DNA of 64,000 nucleotides, taken from positions 1,783,819-1,847,818 of the forward strand of contig NMRA01000015.1 of the NCBI GenBank assembly GCA_002633005.1, given 5' to 3'. The notes below the pieces were generated by a model, which was not told where the DNA came from, ran no database searches, and saw nothing but the letters and a program-made list of their open reading frames with translations. The stretch comes from Phoronis australis (lineage: Eukaryota > Phoronida > Phoronidae). Made by a program: the position numbers and the translations under genes. The number at the start of each line of letters is the position of its first letter. The first letter of the stretch is position 1. Positions 14,501-26,500 of the stretch are shown here, in pieces.

Positions 14501-17500
14501 TGTTGTTTTTGTTGTTGTTTTTGTTGTTGTTATTGTTGTTGTTTTTGCTGCTGCTGTTGTTGTTGCTCCATCTTTGTTTCATTGTGGTTGTTTCATCGTA
14601 ATGAGTTTGACATTGTACCGTCGTCTTTTCATCATCCTTATCATTGTTGCTTCACAGTTGCTGGTTCGTTTTTGCTTTGTTATTGTTGCCTCGGTGATTT
14701 TGTCTCACTGTTGTTGCCTCATGGTTGCTTCTTGTTGTTTGTTCACAATTGTTGTTTCATTGTTGTTGTTTCTGTTTTTCTATAGTTACACAGTTGTTTC
14801 TGTTGCCGTTGTGATGTTCATTATACACACAGGTCCATCCTATACCCTCCCTATACCCTCTACAGTAAACTAATAAACACATAGCTACACATAGACCTAC
14901 ATCTTACCTCCCCAGCCAACTCATACAATGCCTCCTCTTCTTCTTCCATTTGTCTTTCTGCCTCTTCAAGTGCTCGCCTTTGTTCGTCTTCTTGCCTCTT
15001 CCTCTCTGCCTCTTCCCTGTCTCTACGTTCAGCCTCTTCCCTGTCTCGACGTTCGGCTGCTTCTTGTTCCCTACGTTTAGCTTCTTCACGTTCCCGCGTC
15101 TCCCTGTCTTCACGATCTCTTTCCTCGGTCTCCCTCTGCGCCAGCTCCTCAGCCTCTCTCTCAGAAGCCAGTCTAGCTTCTTCCTCCTTCGCATGACGTG
15201 CCTTCAAGTAACAACAAATTGAAATGCAAACACTTGAGCTCCAAACAAAATAATCAGCATCAAACACAAGACTGTCCAATAAAAATCCATTTTAAAGTCC
15301 ACATGAAGCTGCCTTCTATCACAACATCCAACTTTTGATTCAGATCAAGTACCGTTATGGTCTCAAACTGTTCCTTAGTAATTAAAATTAAAGGCTTCAA
15401 AAGAACTGAGAGTTTGCTATTACTCGAGACCAGGTATCACTCGTTGGCATGTCGTGACCTCAAGGAACAAGAAAATGCCAGTTCTTAGCATGCCCAGAAC
15501 TACTCACTTCGCATCTAAGTAAGAACCAAGTTGTAACCAACTGTCTAGCAGTAAGCGGTCAATATCAAAAGTTCCCATCTTTGACAGAACGCAGCTTCGT
15601 AGTCCCCTTAGTGTCTTACATATGATCTTGCAGAGGCTACCTGACCCTCACGTCACATAGAGATTATACTCACCAGTGTGATAGGAGTCACTGAGGAGAC
15701 AGTATGTGCAGTGGGATATGTGTTGTGGGTTCGAGTCCCACTGAGTAACACTGCTTGACCCTGGAGTCAGGTTTCTAGCTCCTCAACTTGGTTATAACTA
15801 TTAATAATGGGCCTATCAGACTACCTGTAATTATTTTTTGTAACAGCCACTAACCTTCTCTTTTCTTTCTTGTTCTTCACGCTCACGCTGTTCCTTCGCC
15901 TGTCGTCGAGCTTTCTCTTCTTCTGCCCTCTTTCTGGCCTCTTCATCACCAGCTCTGGCAATACTCTCAAACCTGGAAGCCAGACTTTTAGCACCAGATG
16001 CACCTGAAAAAACCCAGAAGCATTCAGAATAAGATTGCAGAAACCTTTGCTTGTCACACTAACATAAATTACTTCAAAACAGCTCCAGTAGCTGATGATG
16101 GTTCACAAAATCATCAAACTGTGTCAACGACTGGGTATCAGTAGCATCTAGAGGACGAAAAGACAATTTTATTTTTGTTTTAAATTAAAAAGTACCACAT
16201 CTAATTACATGCACAGTTGGAAAAGGGCCTTTTCATGAAGTCATAAGTGTTCCCTTATGACTCGCTGTGAAGAAGTACCTCCTTCTACAGCCAGGTGGCG
16301 ATAAGAGTCACTGGTACTAAGAGATCAGATCTCATAACTTGTAGAAAGTCTCCCACAAGCATTTACCCGAGTCAGCCCGAGGTTTCTGGTAGTTAGAGCT
16401 AGGACCTTCCATCTCCTCAAACGTGTGTGCTGCCTGGTCCTGCCTATCCTTTTGCACACCAAACTTTCCACCAAATCCTGAAGAGTAATCTGCAAGAGGA
16501 TTGATCATTGGTTAAGCTGCACCAACAACAGAAAAAGGCTGTGAAACAGTCCAATAGCCAAAGAGTTAACAAGTACAAGATGCCAATATCGTAACTAATG
16601 AATTCAAACATAATATTTTCCATTTGTTAGTGTTTGAGAGTATGCAAAGGAGCACCTTTTTGAGAGCTGTGCTGTGCCAGCGATTCATGATCGTCATATC
16701 CAACAGCGGCCTTATCCACGTGGTCAGACTGTACACCAAATTTACCACCAAATCCAGTCGAGTGATCTGAAACCAAACAATCGTGCTGAACGTTTTCCAA
16801 AGCAGCACATCCATGCCATGAGAAATAAGAATCACACGCCACGTTTAATCAGATGAAGTGCACGACCAATACATGTTGACTGTTCCTTGAGACTAAAACA
16901 TACTTTTCTATGAATAAAATACGTTTCTGAGCGCATGAAATTGAATAAAAAATAAGTGAAATATTTCATAAGAAATCAAGTAGCTCTTTTCCAACAAAAC
17001 TTAATTTAATTTCAAATTACAATGCAACAATTAGGCACAAATACAATGTGAAATGATTTTGAAGTGCAATCTTAAGTCTGATTGAAAAAAACAGTGTTGC
17101 GGCTCTCACAATTCAATGATCTTTTGTGACAGTGAGTGTGCATGTGATGCTTAGAGCTCATCTTTCAAGAGGAAATCTGAGCAAGCTGGGTAGAATGATC
17201 ATAACTCATCTTTCATATAAGAGTAATGAGCAAACAGCAAGTGATGCTCTTAGTTCATCTTTTTGAGAGATCTGAGCAAACCATGCAGAATGGTTATCAC
17301 TTTTCTGAAAAAGTGTTGAAGAAAACAGTACATGGTATGGATATTCACAGCTCATAACTCATCTTTCTGAGGTATTAAGCAAACAGCATGTGACAGTCAC
17401 AGCTCATCCTTCTGAAAAGAGTGTTGAGCAAAATGTCTGTGATGCTCAAAACTCAGCATCCTGAGAGGAGTACTGAGCAATCAGCACATGAAAATCACAA

Positions 17501-20500
17501 CTCACCTTTCTGAGAGGAGTGTTGAGCTAGTTGCTCATGGTGCTCATAACCCACAGCAGACTTGTCCACGTGATCTTTCTGTACACCATATTNTGTCGTC
17601 TAGCTTTCTCTTCTTCTGCCCTCTTTCTGGCCTCTTCATCACCAGCTCTGGCAATACTCTCAAACCTGGAAGCCAGACTTTTAGCACCAGATGCACCTGA
17701 AAAAAAAAACCCAGAAGCATTCAGAATAAGATTGCAGAAACCTTTGCTTGTCACACAAACATAAATTACTTCAAAACAGCTCCAGTAGCTGATGATGGTT
17801 CACGAAATCATCAAATTGTGTCAACTCAAAAGAGTTGCTAAACCTGATGGCCAGACTTGTAGCGTCACCCAACCGCAAGTGTCTCATTGGATGGCATGAG
17901 AAGGACATGGTGCCAACATGACTGGATATTTTGCTATCTAAGGTATCACCACAGTTAGCATTACGCCTTTGTGGTATCGCATTGGTTAGGTATCCGCTAA
18001 GCAGGTATTGTCTCGGGTGATGAAACAAAAGAGATGGTCACAGGAAAGACCCCCCCCTCCAACCAAGAGCTTCAAAATCACAGTGGTAGACTGTCATGCA
18101 GCAACCTGGGGTCTGATCACACCGGATATCAGTAGCATCTAGAGGACGAAACGACAATTTTATTTTTGCTCAAAAAGTACCACATCTAATTACATGCACA
18201 GTTGGAAAAGGTCCTTTTCATGAAGTCATAAGTGTTCCCTTATGACTAGCTGTGAAGAAGTACCTCCTGCTACAGCCAGGTGGCGATAAGAGTCACTGGT
18301 ACAAAGAGATCAGATCTCATAACTTGTAGAAAGTCTCCCACAAGCATTTACCCGAGTCAGCCCGAGGTTTCTGGTAGTTAGAGCTAGGACCTTCCATCTC
18401 CTCAAATGTGTGTGCTGCCTGGTCCTGCCTATCCTTTTGCACACCAAACTTTCCACCAAATCCTGAAGAGTAATCTGCAAGAGGATTGATCATTGGTTCA
18501 GTTGCACCAACAACAGAAAAAGGCTGTGAAACAGTCCAATAGCCAAAGAGTTAACAAGTACAAGATGCCAATATCGTGACTAATGAATTAAACATAATAT
18601 GTAGAAATTTGAAGTTCTTTTTGTCCCAAAATGAAACATTTGTTAGTGTTTGAGAGTATGCAAAGGAGCACCTTTTTGAGAGCCGTGCTGTGCCAGCGAT
18701 TCATGGTCGTCATATCCAACAGCGGCCTTATCCACGTGGTCAGACTGTACACCAAATTTACCACCAAATCCGGTCGAGTGATCTGAAACCAAACAATCGT
18801 GCTGAACGTTTTCCAAAGCAGCACATCCATGCCATGAGAAATATGAATCACATGCCACGCTTAATCAGATGAAGAGCACGACCAATACATGTTGACTGTT
18901 CCTTGAGACTAAAACGTACTTTTCTATGAATAAAATATGTTTCTGAGCGCATGAAATTGAATAAAAAATAAGTGAAATATTTCATAAGAAATCAAGTAGC
19001 TCTTTTCCAACAAAATTAATTTAAGTTCAAACTACACTGCCACAATTAGGCACAAATACAATGTGAAATTATTTTGAAGTGCAATCTTAAGTCTGATTGA
19101 AAAAAGCAGTGTTGTGGCTCACACAATTCGATGATCTTTTGTGACAGTGAGTGTGCTTGTGATGCTCAGAGCTCATCTTTCAAGAGGAAATTTGAGCAAG
19201 CTGAGTAGAATGATCATAACTCATCTTTCATATAAGAGTGATGAGCAAACAGCAAGTGATGCTCTTAGTTCATCTTTTTGAGAGATCTGAGCAAACCATG
19301 CAGAATGGTTATCACTTTTTCTGAAAAAAGTGTTGAAGAAAACAGTATACGGTATGGATGTTCACAGCTCATAACTCATCTTTCTGAGGTATTAAGCAAA
19401 CAGCATGTGACAGTCACAGCTCATCCTTCTGAAAAGAGTGTTGAGCAAAATGTCTGTGATGCTCAAAACTCAGCATCCTGAGAGGAGTACTGAGCAATCA
19501 GCACATGAAAATCACAACTCACCTTTCTGAGAGGAGTGTTGAGCTAGTTGCTCATGGTGCTCATAACCCACAGCAGACTTGTCCACGTGATCTTTCTGTA
19601 CACCATATTTTCCTCCAAAACCAGTTGAGTAATCTATAATAAAATTCATGAATATATGATGATAAAACTTCAAGCTTGAGCAAGCCGAAATAAGTTACAT
19701 CAACAACACATCAAGCTCACTTAGAGACGCGCATAACTCATCTTTCTGAGAAAAGCATTGAGCAAACAGCATATGATGCTCATAACTCACCTTTCTGAGA
19801 AGCGTGTTGAGCTAGTTGCTCATGGTGATCATAACTCACAGCAGACTTGTCCACGTGATCTTTCTGTACACCGTATTTTCCTCCAAAACCAGTTGAGTAA
19901 TCTATAATTAAAATGAGGAATATATGACGATAAAATTTCAAACTTGAGCAAATGAAGCTAACTTGCATCAACACCATATCAGGCTTAGTCATAAAACACC
20001 GGATATTTTAGGGGTACTAGAAGGTCAACATGAGAATAGAAACTAGGTCATTGTGTATTCAAGTCATGTCAACTTAGTTCAAGCAATGCAATAATTAACA
20101 GACATCTGCAATCCCAAACAAAAGAAGCTGGCAATAAAATAAGTTTAAATTAAAATATAAATAGTGCGACGTGCTCCCTAAATACCAATCGGTCTGGTCT
20201 GTTTAGAGTAACTATGCAGAACCCATTAAAACACAACTGTGGTAATGTTGACTGCTTTAAGGTCTGTTCATTCCAGGTCGTTGGAAACAAAAGTTGAGTT
20301 TTAACGAGTTCCACAAAAAATATAGCAAAACTCATTAGAAACTCTGCCCATTTCACGGTACCTTTGTCAATAGATTTGTACAAGAACCATGAACAACATC
20401 GGCCCTGGGTATCAAGAACACTGATCCAAGTTGCTTTTGAATGAAGCTGAGCAATCACCGCATTAGCAATGACTACACGCCAACAAAACACAGGCAAAAG

Positions 20501-23500
20501 AATTTCTTGAAGCATGGTAAATATTTGGGATGTGAATCATGATGCCGGACAGAAGACTGCAGCAATGCTTAAGGTTACGTAAGACCTTATTGACAAGTCT
20601 TCATATTTAGCTAAATATCTACAAACTGGTGATTTTAACTCAGAAACAGTAGATATTTCCTGAAAGTAGAAAGCTTGCAGAATTTGATTTTTGACTTGTT
20701 ACCAATCTGCTATTAATTGGGTAATGTGAACATGTGTGAAATTTTAGTAAAAAGAAAACAAGGTACATTGCAGTTGGCAAAAGAGTGGTATCAATAGCAT
20801 TGACCAAATTATTTGACATAAATGTTACAGTTTTTTTTTAAATGACATATTGTTTTTATCTTATCATGATAAAATAATTGCAGACGGTCACGTACACGGT
20901 GTACCATATGTGCGCAGGCAACGTATGTGGGCCCACTGCAATAATCACCTGTAACCATTTCTATGCTTTATTAACGTATCGTTAAAACCAAGCTGAGGAG
21001 TTACAGACCTAACTCAAAGGTCTAAGAGTGTGCCCCAGTGGGACTTGAACCCACGACCTTGAGCAAGAAGTGAAATTATTCCACTAGGTGGCGCTGCCTC
21101 CTTATTGCTTTCATTTTATGCAACTGCTGAGTTCTTTTTCATGAAAATCACATAGGTCCTGTTTCTTGGTCGCCCCTCGTCAAACCATGGAACATTTTAA
21201 AAACAATTCTTAAAAGCATTTTGGAGAACAGCGTATAAAGCGTAGTACCGGAAGTTTAATCTGAATCCAATCCGCTAATTATGAGATATGATGTTCTGAC
21301 GTTAGTGAAATTTGGAAATTTTTCTACAACCCTACATAACCTAAACCACGGATTAGATTCATATCCGAATTTGGATACCCTTGTCATCTGGAGTTGATAC
21401 TAAACGGGAGATCTATGTGATGACAACGGCTAGGAACTAAGTGTACTGCAGCATGAAATGAACACGATAACTACAAATTAGAGTGACACCTATTGGTAAG
21501 AATCAAATGTTACCTTTCTGTGAGGCATGCTTGGCCAGCTCTTCCCTGTGGTCATACCCTACAGCAGATTTGTCCACGTGATCCTTCTGTACCCCATACT
21601 TGCCTCCGAAACCCTTGGAATAATCTGTGAAAATCCAGAACAAGCTTTAAACAATGTTAATGAACAGATAAACATATATTAAGTTACATTCACGGTAATG
21701 CGCAGGTTAAGACAAGAGTCTCACAAGCTATCATAAAGACATGGATTGTGGAAAATGAAATAGCGTGTGTGCGAAGGACTATTTCGAATTTTAAAACAAC
21801 CAAGAAAGGAGACAAAGGACTAGTAAACGGAATTTACTTAATACTTAAACAAAGTATCTAGTAGTGGTTGTTAGTTGAAACAAAAATGATAAAAAGCACA
21901 ACAGTTTTGTTCACTTGTACACACTTGTTCAAATAAATGGATATAGGTAAATGATCGACGCATATACTGTGTCTTCAGCAAGTAAACAGAAAAACCATGT
22001 CAAGCTTTTGATCAGTTTTCATACTTTATCAGCAATAATCACTTACAAAGGTTCTGGATTTTGAGAACAAAGTTGTTACTCAGTTGAGGAAACTGTTTTT
22101 CAAAATACAGGTCCCTGTATAAGTGACTGTTACCGCTTAATCAGCAAACAAAATGTACTTTACACAATACACAAAACACAACTCATTATGGTAAATGTCC
22201 AGTTTGGGACACAACATGATGGGGAGGTTCAACTTGATGAAGTCAAATTTCTTGACAAAAATAGATTTTCAGGAAATTTCATATTGTTTTGATCATGGTC
22301 TGCATGGTATGGCCACCATCACATAGCATTTCGTAAAACATTGAGCCTGTGTGCTTATATAGTAAGTCTCTGAATTAAAGATAAGTGGATATTTTAGCAA
22401 TTATTTGTGCCACAAATTGAAGAATTTTACCATAACTTGACATGCAAATCTTAACACAACGGAATACAGACATGACACATGCATTAGATGTCCATCACAG
22501 TGACCATGAAACATGTCATGCAATTATTATCAAGGCCGCTATGTAAATCACACACACACACACTCTTGGATTGTCGAAAGGACTTTTGCCTCTTGATGGC
22601 TTCCGAACGCCTTCAGAGCATGTCGCATGTAATTTACTGTGTGTAATAGAAAGTATAAAACTTGTAAGGTAGAAGTCCTGTGTGTGTGTGTTACCTACAT
22701 ACCCGGCCATTTTGTGTACCATGAAACCTTCAGATAAATTGAGTCAACTACAACAGGATACCACACAGTAACTAAAACATGCCGCATGACTATATCTACA
22801 CAACATTACGTAGCCAGACCATGTCACCGCCAACATTATACAACTTCTAACAGTCTAAGCAACCTAAATGTCAAGGACAATTCCAGAGTGAGATACGCTG
22901 TGAGCAGACGGAATACCAAACAAGCTTATTAATTTTCTAAACATCACCTAATATCGCAAACTATTGTTATGTGGCAGGGATCTGGAGTCGTGATATGGTT
23001 GGGTACTGGGGTCTAATGCCAGTGATAACTTTCACCATCATTGTAGTGAACTGATGTTATGTATGTCAGTGTTAACATAAACAAAATGCAGTTAGAGGCA
23101 CCCACTAGAGACCTCTTTGGGATGAATGTTGAAACAACTTATGTTGATAATCATAACCAAGTGCCGACTTATCCATGTTATCTCTCTGTACGCCGAATTC
23201 TCCACCAAATCCAAGCTTGTAGTCTAAAAGTTTATCCAATTAATTTAATATATTTGACCACGAAGAGCAGGGGGAGATTCGTTCCTAAGCTCTTGTATGT
23301 TTGTGTTCCACAACACGACAATCACAAGTTGATTTGCTAATTTAGCAAAAATGACTTGCACTGTCTTTTGCTTTTTGTACAAAAAAATTTCTGCAGAACA
23401 CAAATTAAAGTACATTTTAGTCATTCACACAATTTGCGTAACAGTCAGCAGAGTCCACAAGATCTTCTCCAGAGCTTAAGAACAGTCAAAACAAAACATC

Positions 23501-26500
23501 TTATTTCACAATTACTGTTTAGCAGATGAGTGTTTATGCTGTCATGGCAACAAAGAGGTCTTGTGATGACACACAAGTCTGCAAATCTCACATTGACAAA
23601 AAAATTTCCAAAAGGTTTAGATCGCTGCAATTCTGAATGAGTTAGGAGTTCACTTAGATGATTTTTGGCACAACTCATTTCTAGATGCAATTCATAATAC
23701 AAAGATTACAGATTAATCAATAAGGCATTGCTTGTCATCAGGAGTATAAGTATATACTTACAGAGAAACATGTATGTCTTGAACACTGGGGAGTTATCGA
23801 ATTTACAGAAAAAATCATTAAAAGAATGAGAAGAAGATCAGATTTTACAGATTTTCATATTTCAGAAACACACTCACTGCTTTCTTCAAGCGTAACAGAA
23901 AGAAATTTACCATGGTAATCAATAAGACTTGCTACCCTAACATAAAACACACAATTACTAGATTAGAACAATTTTGCCAACACAAATGACTACATCGTTG
24001 GTCTCTTACACTTTACATTTACGAGGAAACAGGTATTACCTTTCTGCGACTCGTGTTTCGCCATTTCCCCTTTGTACCCATAACCCTCGGCAGACTTGTC
24101 AACTTTATCCGTCTGGACACCATATTTCCCGCCAAAACCTTTGGAGTAGTCTGAAGACACAAAAGAGAAAGATCAGTTCCAGCTTGAGAGGCGCACACCC
24201 CAATGCAACTTCATTGTGTTTGACTGTCTTCGAGTACCCAGCTCACATACTCCGGATTGTCAAAACTCCTGAGCAAATTGCAAGACATTGTTTGGTTGAT
24301 AAGAGATTTCACGTAAATACAGCTGATAGCGTTAAGATATGTCCACACGCATTAGGATATCAATGTTAGGATAAGAGTTGCCTAACAAATCAAGACCCTT
24401 GGTCGACACTTTTTCCTTATTATGGTAGACTACTCTATTTTAACTGATAATAATAGCAAGTCCAGTTTGTAACCCATGAAGTGCCCAAGACCAAGGCCAT
24501 TTTGTGTAATGCACTGACAATAGATCTCATCACGTGAAGAGACTGAATGCCTGTGGTCAGATTACTCCAGATACTAAAGAAACACTTAATGTGATATCAA
24601 CTACAATACTCTATATTCTATTGTCTAGTGACAAGATTCCACAAAGAAGGTACTCCTATCTTGTCAGACAGTTTGCATATTAATACCACATTATTACCAT
24701 ATTATTACCATGATAGTTAAACACAGTCCTCCTCTCCGTCTTAGATTTTGTTTTCAATATTTGGATTTTTGATGTGTGAGGTTCTAAGTTGGAATTGCTT
24801 ACTGACTGACTCCATGCTATGTAACAGAACACGAGCCACCGTGTCTACGTTCTCACAACAACAAAGTGTCACAGTGGAAGACATTGCATAACTGAGCTTC
24901 GGTATTAATGAGGAATACCCCATGTTACTATTTAGCATTTCTTATAACTCATACAGCACTAAATAGTGCTGGTGCCAAAAAGATACAATTCTGGGTAATA
25001 GTCACAATACAGGGGTCCAGCAGTGTGAGAACCAGTTTTCTCCACTTAGTAACAGGCATCAAATTGGTTCTCTAAATCCAGAACCCTTTAAGTGACTACT
25101 GCCCAATTCCAAACTGTTAATTAAAATGTTACTAAAACACGTACCTTTTTGTGACTCATGCTTCTCCAGCTTAGCTTCATATTCATAACCAACTGCAGAC
25201 TGAAATCAGCAGCAAGGAAAAGTTAACACTTGGTTGCCTTTGCCAGTTCCACTGAATCAACCAGCTCAGACAACCCATTGGTTCTCAATAATAACTTCCG
25301 GCTTACAGCCCAATCGGGAAGTCTTAAATAGCTGAACCGGTGGAACCAACTGAGGTAATCAAGTGCAGCCAATGTTTTGGTTCAACTCCATAACTGCAAA
25401 CCTTACGTATACAAAAAGAATACAGTACTCCCGTTCCTAAGTAAATACAGCATTATGAATAATAAGTACTACCTGAGTCCATGTAATAAGTTAACTACAC
25501 TGAAATACAATGTATTGTTGAAAAATCAAAACACCAAGTTCAGCAACACCTTGTTTTGATATAATTTAATAATAATAACAAGAGCAACGCAGAACGTTGA
25601 AATGCGCCCACAATTGCACCGTATACGGTATCCTTCTAGGGTTGTTTATTGGTACCATAAAGTGGCCAGTAGAGGGCATATATGTAGTATGTTGTACTTT
25701 GCAAAATGGAAAGGCATGGTCATTGTCTCCTCAATAGGCTAGGGTCAAAATGTGAGTGATCTTCATAATACAAGCACATCCTATACATCAGTTGCTTAAA
25801 GCAACACAGAAACATAGAATTAAAAACAAATTTACCAACATACGAGATTAGCACAGCATTAGAATGCCAGAAACAAATTTCTACTTGGAACTTTTCCTTC
25901 ATAGTCACGAAGTTACACAAAGTATACACCTGAAGACCTATGAAAATACAGAGGTCAATGTAAAATACTTAAATTGCCACTAGAGGCATACCGGTAGTCA
26001 GAATCATCATAAAGTCGTCATTGTCCGTTGTCAACATCACATAAACACACTTGCTAAATTTAGTAAAGATCCTGCAAACGGTTTGGGAGATACAGCCATG
26101 GGCGCAAAAAAAACTGACACTAGGAGGCGCCAATCAAAGTCATGGGAAATTCAGCGTCAACCGTCCTCTTAATACTAAGAACATTCATGCCAATTTTCAC
26201 AATCATACTTAGAGTGGTTTGGTTGATAGAGGGGTGGACGCCAAAAAACAGACTCAAAAACAGTAAAAATGGCCACTGGGTGTTGCAAACTAGGTCGAAC
26301 CCATCCGAAAACGGGAAGATAGCGTCATCGCACTAATAGGTGCCTACATACCAAATTTCATGAAAATCCGTTAAGGACTTGTGAAGATACAGAGGTAAAC
26401 GTAAAAAAATAAAATTGCCACGAAGGGGCCACACTGGTAGGCGGATCCGTCCAAAAGTCGTCATCGTCTGTTGTTAACATCATATAAATACACTTATTAA

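Noticed and set aside
14408-15222. Val/Cys-rich frames over the TTG repeat and a plus-strand frame over cortactin exon 14
   Set aside because: The first are microsatellite artefacts; the second is antisense to a real coding exon with strong helix-coding bias on the minus strand.
16367-17592. Extra cortactin actin-binding repeats from the copy A exons
   Set aside because: Using both copies would require splicing around truncated exons and an N. The copies look allelic, so they were not added to the gene model.
20150-20515. 121-codon minus-strand open frame in a cortactin intron
   Set aside because: No recognisable domain, hydrophobic but irregular, and no supporting splice or promoter context.
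21010-21100. tRNA gene on the minus strand
   Set aside because: The B-box is perfect but the acceptor stem does not pair and the downstream body is shared with two other loci, so it is a SINE.
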